Shown: positions 27,068 through 35,914 of the stretch, in pieces
How the letters are laid out: each line of letters begins with the position of its first letter
Numbering within the stretch: the stretch's first letter is position 1
NCBI GenBank assembly: GCA_016786705.1
Contig: JAEUVV010000007.1
Location: forward strand, 1 to 64,000
DNA: 64,000 bases
Direction: 5' to 3'
From: Taibaiella sp.
GTDB taxonomy: Bacteria > Bacteroidota > Bacteroidia > Chitinophagales > Chitinophagaceae
Program-made: the position numbers and the translations under genes
The notes under the pieces: model-generated
Database searches by the model: none
Told to the model about the DNA's origin: nothing
The model's input: only the letters and a program-made list of their open reading frames with translations

Positions 27068-28264
27068 ATGAAATTACTTTTTGCAGCCAACCGTTTTCCT
27101 TACCCGCCCTACCGTGGCGATAAGCTGAAAATATATAACCTCGCGAAAAGACTGTGTAAAGATCATGAATTACACCTGCTGACGTTCCTGGAAGACCAGG
27201 AGGACCTGCAATACCTGCCGCAATTAGACGGCATTTTCAAACACATTCACCTGGTCATTCACCCTAAGCTCAAATCCTACCTGGGTGTTTTGAGAGGCTT
27301 GTGGGGCAGTACTCCTTTACAGGTAAGCTATTTCTCTTCTTCAAAAATGAGGAAAAAAGTAGATACGCTCCTACAGGAAGAGCGTTATGATGCCATCCAT
27401 GTACAACATTTAAGAATGGCCCAGTATTTTGCCCAGCATAAAGAAGTACCGCGTATCCTCGACCTGCCGGACGCTTACTCACTGTACTGGAAACGCCGTA
27501 TTGAAGCTACAGAAGGTATCCGCAAAAAATTCAACACCCTTGAATTCAAACGCGTAAAGGCCTATGAAGCGATCCTGAATGAATACGATAAAACGCTGGT
27601 CTGCTCCCGGGAAGACAAATCCTGGCTGGAAACGCAGCAACATATTAACAATGTAAGCATCCTGCCCAATGGCGTGGATACCACCACTTATCACTCTTTA
27701 GAACATAACTACAGCAATAATAAAACCATCCTCTTCACCGGCAACATGGACTATGCGCCCAATGTGGACGCGGTACAATACTTTGCCAAAGAGATCTTCC
27801 CGCTTATTTTAGAGCAACACCCCCATGTTCAGTTCGTGATCGCGGGCCAGCGCCCGGTAGAGGCGGTACTGGCCTTACAAAGCAGTAAAATACTGGTGAC
27901 CGGCTTTGTACAGGACCTGAAGGAGTGGTACCAGGAAGCTTCTATCGTAGTTGCTCCGCTAAGGTTTGGTGCCGGCACCCAAAACAAAGTTTTGGAAGCC
28001 ATGGCTATGGCGGTGCCAGTAGTGAGCATGAACGTAGGCTTCCAGGGACTTAATATTGAGTCCGGGGAAGGCGTTATACTGGCTATGGACACACAACCTT
28101 TTGCCAATGCCTGTATCCGCTTGCTGTCCGATCCAAACCTGAGGAAGGAAGTAGGCGAGGCCGGGAAAGCAGTGATCCTGTCGCAGTTTGACTGGGACGT
28201 GGTCGCCAAAAAACTGGAATACTACCTGCAAGCTGTGGCTGAAAGGAATAATCATAAAAAATAA
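27068..28264 (+). CDS. Family 4-type glycosyltransferase
   Basis: The 398-aa product has a GT-B fold. It opens with LLFAANRFPYPPYRGDKLKI, the signature start of the TIGR03087 (EpsH1-associated) sugar transferase group. The C-terminal domain has the donor-binding region FGAGTQNKVLEAMAMAVPVV with the conserved Glu. It should act at the cytoplasmic face of the membrane in surface-glycan assembly. No other glycan gene is adjacent, so donor and acceptor are unknown. Single gene followed by a strong terminator. Confidence 0.9.
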   Translation: MKLLFAANRFPYPPYRGDKLKIYNLAKRLCKDHELHLLTFLEDQEDLQYLPQLDGIFKHIHLVIHPKLKSYLGVLRGLWGSTPLQVSYFSSSKMRKKVDTLLQEERYDAIHVQHLRMAQYFAQHKEVPRILDLPDAYSLYWKRRIEATEGIRKKFNTLEFKRVKAYEAILNEYDKTLVCSREDKSWLETQQHINNVSILPNGVDTTTYHSLEHNYSNNKTILFTGNMDYAPNVDAVQYFAKEIFPLILEQHPHVQFVIAGQRPVEAVLALQSSKILVTGFVQDLKEWYQEASIVVAPLRFGAGTQNKVLEAMAMAVPVVSMNVGFQGLNIESGEGVILAMDTQPFANACIRLLSDPNLRKEVGEAGKAVILSQFDWDVVAKKLEYYLQAVAERNNHKK

Positions 28265-28266
28265 AC

Positions 28267-28301
28267 AAACCTATAAGGTTTTGAAAACCTTATAGGTTTA
28301 T
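28267..28301. terminator. Intrinsic terminator
   Basis: AAACCTATAAGGTTTT and its perfect complement; symmetric, so active in both directions. Confidence 0.8.
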
Positions 28302-28320
28302 TACACCTTTATTGACCTCC

Positions 28321-28495
28321 CACCCTTCGATGCCCCCGGGTGACCTAAAGTTTTGTCATGCTGAGCCTGTCGAAGCAGGACCATTACTTTTCCACCCTTC
28401 GATAAACTCAGGGTGACACTAAAACTTTGTCATGCTGAGCCTGTCGAAGCAGGGTCATTACTTTTCCACCCTTCGATGAACTCAGGGTAACACAA
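28321..28495. repeat. REP-like palindromic repeat cluster
   Basis: About 2.5 tandem units of ~85 bp. Each has CACCCTTCGAT..ACTCAGGGTGAC (a hairpin), then GTCATGCTGAGCCTGTCGAA. The second half is a dispersed palindromic motif common in Bacteroidota intergenic DNA and related to the inside of the MITE-like repeats at 51555 and 55757. Non-coding. Confidence 0.7.
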
Positions 28496-28579
28496 GAGTG
28501 TAACATTTTACCAATTACTTAATAAATAAAATGAAGGAAAAAAGGCATATTTGTAGTTACGGTACCAACAAACGATTGC

Positions 28580-29194
28580 ATGAAACCCTTCTTTTTAAGT
28601 TTATTATTTGCTTTAAACCTCGGCCTTGTACAAGCCCAATCCCGTCCCTGGAATTGGGAAGACATTGACCTGAGCTGGTCGGACTTCAGCCCCCGGCAAA
28701 CCATGCCCGACCAACGTACCGCCAGCATCTATGTGCATAATGCTTTTGGCTGGGAAAGCAGCAGCCGTCCCGGCCAGGTCATCATACAATTAAGATCTGA
28801 AATAACGACTAGGCGGGATAAAAGCATCGTAAAAGCAAGTTTTATAAAAAAAGCTTCCAAAGAAGATAAACAGGCTTTGCTCCAACATGAAAAAGGCCAC
28901 CTGCTGATCGCTTATCTGAAACAATACTGGCTACAGGATACCTTGTCACGCGAGCCCCTGACGCTCAATAACTACAAAGCAGAAATCCGCAGTATTAATC
29001 ATTATCTCAATCAAAAAGCAGATTCCTTAAATGCGGCTTATGATAAAGCAACCCGGCACTCCTTAATCGCCGAAGCGCAAAAGGCCTGGGAAGATAAACT
29101 GCTGGGATTACTCAATCAATACCGGAAAAATAATGCTACCCTGCCCCGCTTGGTTGAGTTGACGCTTTATGTACCGGCAAAACGCATTAATTAA
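28580..29194 (+). CDS. Secreted DUF922-like putative zinc protease
   Basis: The 204-aa product has a signal peptide (FFLSLLFALNLGLVQAQ). After WNWEDIDLSWSDFSPRQ, a pattern seen in DUF922 proteins, the motif HEKGH occurs at residues 103-107 in ALLQHEKGHLLIAY, a HExxH metal site. DUF922 proteins are predicted secreted Zn-dependent proteases. The C-terminal third is a long helix. A TATTTG box (about 28546) lies close upstream. Activity is predicted only. Confidence 0.78.
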   Translation: MKPFFLSLLFALNLGLVQAQSRPWNWEDIDLSWSDFSPRQTMPDQRTASIYVHNAFGWESSSRPGQVIIQLRSEITTRRDKSIVKASFIKKASKEDKQALLQHEKGHLLIAYLKQYWLQDTLSREPLTLNNYKAEIRSINHYLNQKADSLNAAYDKATRHSLIAEAQKAWEDKLLGLLNQYRKNNATLPRLVELTLYVPAKRIN

Positions 29195-30060
29195 TATGGG
29201 TGATGAGTGATGGGTGATAAGCGGTTGGATCGATGATGTATCATGTTAGTAGTCCGTCACTTTTTACTTTTGACTTTTTACTTATCACCTGATAATTATT
29301 AATGGACGATGAGTGATAAATGTTTGGATCGGTGATGCGTAATGCTAGCAGTCCGTCACTTTTGACTTTTTACTTCCACCTGATAATTCTTAATGGACGA
29401 TAAGTGATGAATGATAAGTGATGGCCAATAAGCGGTTGGATCAGTGAAGTGTAATACTAGCAGTCCGTCACTCTTTACTTTTAACTTCCCACCTGACAAT
29501 TATTAATGGACGATGGATGATGAGTGATAAATGTTTGGATCGGTGATGCGTCATGCTAGCAGTCCGTCACTTTTGACTTTTTACTTATCACCTGATAATT
29601 ATTAATGGACGATAGGTGATGAATGATAGGTGATAAGTGATTGCATCCGTGATGGGTAATGCTTGCAGTCCGTCATTTTTTACTTTTGACTTTTTACTTA
29701 TCACCTGATAATGGTTAATGGACGATAGGTGATGAATGATAAGTGATGGCCGATAAGCGGTTGGATCAGTGATGTGTAATGCTAGCAGTCCGTTACTTTT
29801 TACTTCTCACCTGACAATTATTAATGGACGATGGATGATGAGTGATAAATGTTTGGATCGGTGATGCGTCATGCTAGCAGTCCGTCACTTTTGACTTTTT
29901 ACTTATCACCTGATAATGGTTAATGGACGATAGGTGATGAATGATAAGTGATGGCTGATAAGCGGTTGGATTAATGATGTGTAATGCTAGCAGGCCGTCA
30001 CTTTTTACTTTTGACTTTTTACTTTTTACTTCTCACCTGATAATGGTTGATGTAATTAGA
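29195..30060. repeat. Tandem repeat array, about eight ~108-bp units
   Basis: Eight copies of CAGTCCGTCACTTTT-like sequence lie at about 29250, 29347, 29459, 29560, 29665, 29787, 29877 and 29990. Each is followed by ACTTTTGACTTTTTACTT and CACCTGATAAT. Two unit types recur: one with AAATGTTTGGATCGGTGATG, the other with GATAAGCGGTTGGATCAGTG; mostly they alternate, giving a ~210-bp higher-order repeat. GGTGATAAG and CTTATCACC within units can pair. All frames are closed. No gene is seen. Confidence 0.85.
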
Positions 30061-30090
30061 TAAATGATAATGATAAAAAATGGATTTGGG

Positions 30091-32694
30091 CTATCCCTTT
30101 GATTGCAGGAAAGCGATCGTTCGCATAGGATTGGCAAAATACCGGAAGCGCTTTTTAACCGGCACCTTATGTTGCAGTACTCCTTCAAACCCTTTTACAT
30201 ACCGTTCCATAAACTGCCGCTCAGCATTATTTAAGGCAGTTCCCGAATATTTCAATTTCAGGTAAAGCTGTACAAATTGGGCATATTTCAAAGGCAATTC
30301 CAGGTCCATTTTTTGCGCATAGCTGAAAGCAGAAACATGGTTGCGTTCATAACCCAGTTGATGCAAAACAAACTGCGTGTAGCGAAAATCCCAATAGGCG
30401 CTTTCCGGGAAAGTCCGGCTCATTTTTCGCCGCAACTGCAAATACAACCTGTATAATGGCGCCAACAGCCAGAAGATAATTAAACCCAACAATATGACCG
30501 CCCCGGTAACCCACAACACGATTTGCCATACCGGGGTTTTAGCCTGCTTCTGGCGCTCCCCGATCACTAACTGGTCAGGAATATGCGCCACCTTCACCTG
30601 GACTTCATCGATGGGAGCCGGGATTGGAAAGATCTTCAAAAGCGCTTTCCCATCCATGCTTTGAGCTGCCTCTATGGGCTTAAACGCCTCAGCAAAAGAA
30701 ACCGCGGTAACGCTATCGGCTACGTTCAGGGCAGTTACCGGTATCCTCAGGCTGTCTTTCATTATCGTAGCCACGCTCAGGTCCAGCTGTACCTGTTGTT
30801 CCTGCAGGTTATCATAAGGCTTATCTTTAAAGACCATTTTTAAAGCCTTGATGGTAGCCATTTTTCTTAAAGTATCGACATCTGTAACAACGCCGTCAAT
30901 GGCCAGTACCGCGTTACCGGGATTATCAGGCGGTGTGCCATCGGGTTTAGGGGCCTGCTGGGCTTCCTCATTCCCTACTGTCGTATCAAAGTCCAGCCAG
31001 CCATAACCCGGGAAGTATACCTGCACCCAGGCATGCGCCTGGTCGGCATAATACCAGTACCAGCCTTTATTATTGCCGGGATTCCGGTCCTGGGTCAGGA
31101 AGCCCGCAACAATACGGGAAGGAATACCCAGGGAGCGCAACATAAACAAGGTAGCTCCCGCATAATAAGCACAATAACCTTTACGGTTTTCAAAAAGGAA
31201 ATAGTTCAGCTTACTGGCACTTGGAATGTCGGGTATACCGGGATTATCGGAGTATTTAAAAAGTGGTTTACCATTTTCGTCTTTCGATAAAAAGTAATCT
31301 CTTATGGCTAAAACTTTATCGACATTCGTTGTTTTCCCCGCAGTGATCTTTTTAGCCAGGTCCGCCACTTGCTGGAAACGTTCCATTTTAGGCAGGCTGG
31401 TATAGTATTGCATCAGCTTAGGCGACACTTTACTATAATCATTAGCCAATCTCAGTTTTTCAAAACGCATTTCCTGGAACTGCTCCAGCATGGCATTACC
31501 GCCCGGGTTATACACAAAATAAGCCGAATTCAACTCTGAAACCAGGCTTTTGGCCCTGTAAGCGGACTTAAATTCCTGTTTATTGTTTTTATCAACCGAG
31601 ACCGGCTGCAAAAAGAAGGAAGTCGTAGGCGCCACGAACTCATTAGGCGACAATAGTGTTTTATACACCTCTACATTTACCGTCTTCATGTAATCATTTT
31701 GCCGCGCGTCTTTCAGCACAGCAGAATCGGATTGTGTAAAATAAAGGCCTACCTTAGACGGGTTGGGCTTGAACAGGTCACTTTCCGGTAGTAAAGTATC
31801 GGGTTCAAAAGTTTCACTCGCAGGATCGTATTTTGAATAATAAAAACCCGTTAAGTAAAGCGGGTTGGCCGTGCCGTCTTCAAAAAAGTTATCAATTTTA
31901 GCGACAAATAAAAGCTCGTTAGTCCGGCCAAGGTTGCTCCTGAGCTTGGTATACTCTTCCAGGCTGAAGGTACCATCCTTATTCTTTTTAAGCATGGACT
32001 CCTTGTTAGACTTTCCGCCACCCCCAAATTCTTCAACCTTAGCTTTTATCTCATCCTCCATAAACCAGATCACGCTAAAGATCAGGACCAGCGCGAAGCC
32101 GATGAATAAACCAAGACGCTTCAGCAGGTGCCCCCAGTAATGCTGCGCCCGGTCTTTATGCTGTGCCAAAACCTGTACGGCGTAAAAGATGTAAACCGTA
32201 TACAGTACCAACGGTACAAAAGCCTGCAGCAGGCCGCCAACATCCAGGTTATTTTGCTTGGCGATCAGGTAAATACAACTGATGAAAAATATACCGGAAA
32301 CGACTATAGGAAAACGTTGTTGCCTTAGAAATCCCCAGGATAAAAACCAGCCTAAAGTAAAAAGAAATGCGAACATCCCGAATTGGCGCCCGTAAAAAAA
32401 AGCATCAAACTCGCCGTAAACGACATTATCTATCCCCTTATATAAAAGGTAAAGACACAGAACAAGCAGCCCGAAAGTAGGTAGAAACCGGAACCGGAAC
32501 CCATAAAAAATAACAGACGCGAGCATGCCCGCTCCGATATAAATACTCTGTAACAGGTATTGATTATGCATAATAACCGCATAATACTGGTTGGAGATCC
32601 AGAGTATGAAGAAGCATACCAGCCAGGTCGGCAGGATCAGGAAGATCGCTTTGGCCAGGTGTTCTTTTCTTTTATGTTTTTGTTCAGGGTTCAA
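30091..32694 (-). CDS. Membrane-anchored transglutaminase-like protein
   Basis: The 867-aa product has about six transmembrane helices in residues 15-215, then a large extracytoplasmic region with a transglutaminase-like core: Cys508 in RKGYCAYYAGA, His554 in DQAHAWVQVYF, and Asp568 or Asp570 in GYGWLDFD. A further transmembrane helix lies near 715-740 and a cytoplasmic helical tail follows (DUF4129-like position). Proteins with this build are common in bacteria, often as possible proteases or cross-linkers, but their substrates are mostly unknown. It is followed at 24 bp by serC upstream on the same strand, so both may share a transcript. Confidence 0.88.
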   Translation of the reverse strand: MNPEQKHKRKEHLAKAIFLILPTWLVCFFILWISNQYYAVIMHNQYLLQSIYIGAGMLASVIFYGFRFRFLPTFGLLVLCLYLLYKGIDNVVYGEFDAFFYGRQFGMFAFLFTLGWFLSWGFLRQQRFPIVVSGIFFISCIYLIAKQNNLDVGGLLQAFVPLVLYTVYIFYAVQVLAQHKDRAQHYWGHLLKRLGLFIGFALVLIFSVIWFMEDEIKAKVEEFGGGGKSNKESMLKKNKDGTFSLEEYTKLRSNLGRTNELLFVAKIDNFFEDGTANPLYLTGFYYSKYDPASETFEPDTLLPESDLFKPNPSKVGLYFTQSDSAVLKDARQNDYMKTVNVEVYKTLLSPNEFVAPTTSFFLQPVSVDKNNKQEFKSAYRAKSLVSELNSAYFVYNPGGNAMLEQFQEMRFEKLRLANDYSKVSPKLMQYYTSLPKMERFQQVADLAKKITAGKTTNVDKVLAIRDYFLSKDENGKPLFKYSDNPGIPDIPSASKLNYFLFENRKGYCAYYAGATLFMLRSLGIPSRIVAGFLTQDRNPGNNKGWYWYYADQAHAWVQVYFPGYGWLDFDTTVGNEEAQQAPKPDGTPPDNPGNAVLAIDGVVTDVDTLRKMATIKALKMVFKDKPYDNLQEQQVQLDLSVATIMKDSLRIPVTALNVADSVTAVSFAEAFKPIEAAQSMDGKALLKIFPIPAPIDEVQVKVAHIPDQLVIGERQKQAKTPVWQIVLWVTGAVILLGLIIFWLLAPLYRLYLQLRRKMSRTFPESAYWDFRYTQFVLHQLGYERNHVSAFSYAQKMDLELPLKYAQFVQLYLKLKYSGTALNNAERQFMERYVKGFEGVLQHKVPVKKRFRYFANPMRTIAFLQSKG

Positions 32695-32717
32695 TCGTCT
32701 TTACTTAAATTAAAAAA

Positions 32718-33785
32718 TTACGCTTTTAATCCGGCCTCAAATGCGGCCAGTACTTTTACCAGCTCCTGTACCTCTTCTATTGATATGGCATTATACAGCG
32801 AAGCCCGGAAGCCGCCGGTACTCCTGTGTCCGGCAATACCGGTAATATTATGCGATTCGGCAAACTGTAATAGTTCCGCCTCCAGCTCCGGCCGGGCTAT
32901 AGTAAAGCAAACATTCATTTTGCTGCGGCTGTCTTTATCCGCTATACCCCGGTAAAAACTACTGTTATCAATAAAGGCATACAACAGCTGCGCTTTCTCT
33001 TCATTTTCCAGCTCGATCTGTGCCAGCCCTTTCGAGGCCAGGTAACGCAGGTTCAGCAAAGAAACATAGATTGGGAATACCGGCGCTGTGTTCACCAGGG
33101 AGTTTTTTGCCGCCATCACCTTATAGCTCAGGATATCCGCCAGGGGCCGCACGGTATTTTTTATAAAATCCTTTTTGGCCACCACAAGGGTTACACCTGC
33201 CGGCCCCAGGTTCTTTTGGGCTACGGCATAGATCATACTGAACTTTGAATAATCCAGCCGGCGGCTAAAGAGCTCCGAACTAAAGTCGGCAATAATAGGC
33301 ACTTCGGTATTGGGAAAATCAAAACACTGCGTACCATATATCGTATTATTGCTGGTAAGATGCAAATACTTAGCATCTTGGGGTATATCTAATATACGCG
33401 GTACCGAGCGGTAATTGATCACAGCCGAACTTCCTGCTACATGCAATTTACCATAACGGGCCACATTACTCATAGCATCTGCCGCCCAGTGCCCGGAATC
33501 TATATAGGCAGCCGTTTCTCCTTCTGCCAGGAAGTTCATCGGGATCATTTCAAACTGCAACCTGCCCCCACCCTGGAACCAGATCACTTCATAGCTATCA
33601 TCCAATCCCAACAAGTCCAGCGTAAGTTTCTTCGCTTCATTTAATATGGCCTCAAACGCTGCAGAACGGTGTGCCAGGCTCAAAATAGAGATTCCAGACC
33701 CTTCGTAATCCATAATAGCCTCCGCGGCGGCAGCCAGTACTTCCCGGGGTAAGGCCGCAGGGCCGGCATTGAAGTTTATTTTCAT
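32718..33785 (-). CDS. serC: Phosphoserine aminotransferase
   Basis: PLP enzyme of serine synthesis (3-phosphohydroxypyruvate to phosphoserine) and, in many bacteria, of pyridoxal phosphate synthesis. The 355-aa protein begins MKINFNAGPAALPREV and contains SLAHRSAAFEAI and the PLP-lysine context YAVAQKNLGPAGVTLV. The C-terminus has GHRSTGGFRASLYNAI. Normal length for the family. TATATTTG on the minus strand at 33803-33810 is its likely -7 box. No serA or serB neighbour is present. Confidence 0.97.
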   Translation of the reverse strand: MKINFNAGPAALPREVLAAAAEAIMDYEGSGISILSLAHRSAAFEAILNEAKKLTLDLLGLDDSYEVIWFQGGGRLQFEMIPMNFLAEGETAAYIDSGHWAADAMSNVARYGKLHVAGSSAVINYRSVPRILDIPQDAKYLHLTSNNTIYGTQCFDFPNTEVPIIADFSSELFSRRLDYSKFSMIYAVAQKNLGPAGVTLVVAKKDFIKNTVRPLADILSYKVMAAKNSLVNTAPVFPIYVSLLNLRYLASKGLAQIELENEEKAQLLYAFIDNSSFYRGIADKDSRSKMNVCFTIARPELEAELLQFAESHNITGIAGHRSTGGFRASLYNAISIEEVQELVKVLAAFEAGLKA

Positions 33786-33802
33786 CGCATGTAATTAGAT
33801 TT

Positions 33803-33810
33803 CAAATATA
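33803..33810 (-). promoter_or_regulatory. TAnnTTTG box of serC
   Basis: TATATTTG on the minus strand, 17 nt before the serC ATG. Confidence 0.55.
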
Positions 33811-33914
33811 GTCAATAAACTATTGAAGGCTGCATATGGCCCTTCAGCTTTAGAAACTTTATAACAAAAACAGGCGCAGGCGCTTAAAGAATGTGATAAA
33901 ATGCCCATATCTGT

Positions 33915-33922
33915 TATCTTTG
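33915..33922 (+). promoter_or_regulatory. TAnnTTTG box of the ABC-F gene
   Basis: TATCTTTG ends 6 nt before the ATG at 33929. Transcription would start at or next to the start codon, suggesting a leaderless mRNA, and it rules out a start at the upstream in-frame GTG (33893). Confidence 0.6.
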
Positions 33923-33928
33923 CGCCTT

Positions 33929-35830
33929 ATGCATTACGTTTCTGTAGAAAACCTGTCGAAGACTTATGCGGACAAACCCCTGTTCGACAATATAAGCTTC
34001 AATGTAAATGAAGGAGATAAAATAGCTTTGGTAGCCCTGAATGGTTCCGGCAAATCTACTTTATTAAAGATTTTGACCGGCCAGGAAATACCGGATGAGG
34101 GCAAAGTGTGGATCCACAAGGATGTAAAAGTGGTGCTGCTGGACCAGGACCCTTACCTGAATGATGAACGAACCATCCTGGAAAATATCTTCAGCTATGA
34201 TCACCCGGTAGTGAATGCCCTGAAACGCTATGAAAGCCTGACCGATGCCGATGCACAACCCGACCCCGTTGTGCTGGCGGAGGCCATACAAGAAATGGAC
34301 AACCTGAATGCCTGGCATTACGACAGTACGGTAAAACAGATCTTAGGCAAACTGAACATCCATCACCTGGACCAGAAAGTAAATACCCTATCCGGTGGGC
34401 AGAAAAAACGGATCGCGCTGGCCAAAGTCCTTATTGACATGGATTTCGAGCATCGCCATACCCTGCTGATCCTCGATGAGCCCACCAACCACCTGGATGT
34501 AGGCATGATCGAATGGCTGGAGCATTACCTGACCCAGGATAAGCTTACCCTGATCCTGGTGACCCACGACCGTTATTTCCTGGACGCGATCTGCACCGAA
34601 ATACTGGAGCTGGATCAGACGCAACTTTACCGGACTAAAGGTAATTATGAAAAATTTTTAGAATCCAAATCCATACGCCAGGAGCAGGACGCAGCCAGTA
34701 TCGACAAGGCCAGGAACCGCTACCGTAAAGAGTTGGAATGGATGCGTAAGCAACCCAAAGCCCGGACCACTAAGTCAAAAGCCCGTGAGGACGCTTTTTA
34801 TGACTGGGAAGCGCGCGCCAAGAAAAAGATACAGGACGCGCAACTGGAGTTGCAGGTAAAAATGACCCGCCTGGGGGGCAAGATCATCGAGCTGAAGAAA
34901 TTATATAAATCCTTTGGGGAAAAAGTCATTTTAAGTGGCTTTGATTATACTTTTAAAAAAGGCGAACGCGTAGGTGTAGTAGGCGTGAACGGCGCCGGGA
35001 AGTCTACCTTTATCAATATGCTTTTGGGCAAAGAGCCTGCCGATTCAGGAAAGATCAACGTGGGTGACACGGTGGTCTTCGGCGACTTCTCGCAGGAAGG
35101 ACTCACCTTTAAAGAGGATAAACGCGTAATTGAATTTGTAAAAGACATTGCTGAGTTCTTTCCCCTGGCTGATGGCACGAAAGTGAGCGCGGCCCAGTTC
35201 CTGGAAAGATTCCTGTTTACCCCACAGAAGCAATTCACTTATATATCAAAACTGAGTGGTGGCGAGAAAAAGCGGTTACAGTTACTCTCCATATTATTCC
35301 GCAACCCTAACTTCCTCATCCTCGATGAGCCTACCAATGACCTGGACCTGCCGACCCTGGACATCCTGGAAGATTTCCTGCTGGAATACCCGGGTTGTAT
35401 CATCATCGTATCGCATGACCGGTATTTTATGGATAAGATCGTCGATCACCTGTTCGTCTTTGAAGGCAATGGCGTAGTGCGCGACTTCCCCGGCAACTAT
35501 TCCCAATACCGCGATGTAGCCAAAGCCGAGCAAAAGGCAATTACCCAGGAAGTAAACCCAGTAGCATCAGCTCATGAGACGGAAGTAAAAACAGAAAAAA
35601 CGCCACAAGCTGCCAGTACCAAATTATCTTACAAGGAAAAACGCGAGCTGGAACAGCTGAATGCCGACATTCCTAAACTGGAAGCCGAAAAAGCGGAACT
35701 GGAAACCGCTATGAGCGAAGCCGGCGGCGACTTCCAGAAAATACAATCCATGGGCGACCGTATCGCCGCTATTCTCAACGAGCTGGAAGAAAAAGAAATG
35801 CGCTGGCTGGAATTAAGCGAGCGGCAATAA
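33929..35830 (+). CDS. ABC-F family ATPase, Uup-like
   Basis: The 633-aa soluble protein (start MHYVSVENLSKTYADKPLF) has two ABC ATPase domains without membrane parts. First: Walker A GSGKST, signature LSGGQKKR, Walker B LLILDEPTNHLD. Second: GAGKSTF, LSGGEKKR, FLILDEPTNDLD. Between them lies a charged linker (KARTTKSKAREDAFYDWEAR). The C-terminal coiled coil (LSYKEKRELEQLNADIPKLE) is the mark of the Uup branch, linked to ribosome function and DNA-related phenotypes in other bacteria. No sign of an antibiotic-resistance type ABC-F. Confidence 0.92.
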   Translation: MHYVSVENLSKTYADKPLFDNISFNVNEGDKIALVALNGSGKSTLLKILTGQEIPDEGKVWIHKDVKVVLLDQDPYLNDERTILENIFSYDHPVVNALKRYESLTDADAQPDPVVLAEAIQEMDNLNAWHYDSTVKQILGKLNIHHLDQKVNTLSGGQKKRIALAKVLIDMDFEHRHTLLILDEPTNHLDVGMIEWLEHYLTQDKLTLILVTHDRYFLDAICTEILELDQTQLYRTKGNYEKFLESKSIRQEQDAASIDKARNRYRKELEWMRKQPKARTTKSKAREDAFYDWEARAKKKIQDAQLELQVKMTRLGGKIIELKKLYKSFGEKVILSGFDYTFKKGERVGVVGVNGAGKSTFINMLLGKEPADSGKINVGDTVVFGDFSQEGLTFKEDKRVIEFVKDIAEFFPLADGTKVSAAQFLERFLFTPQKQFTYISKLSGGEKKRLQLLSILFRNPNFLILDEPTNDLDLPTLDILEDFLLEYPGCIIIVSHDRYFMDKIVDHLFVFEGNGVVRDFPGNYSQYRDVAKAEQKAITQEVNPVASAHETEVKTEKTPQAASTKLSYKEKRELEQLNADIPKLEAEKAELETAMSEAGGDFQKIQSMGDRIAAILNELEEKEMRWLELSERQ

Positions 35831-35914
35831 GCAATAGCTGCAACAGGCTATTAAATTTCAATTCCATATATTTGGTACAGGATTTGTGTGCCTTAAACAA
35901 AACGAAAAATACTT

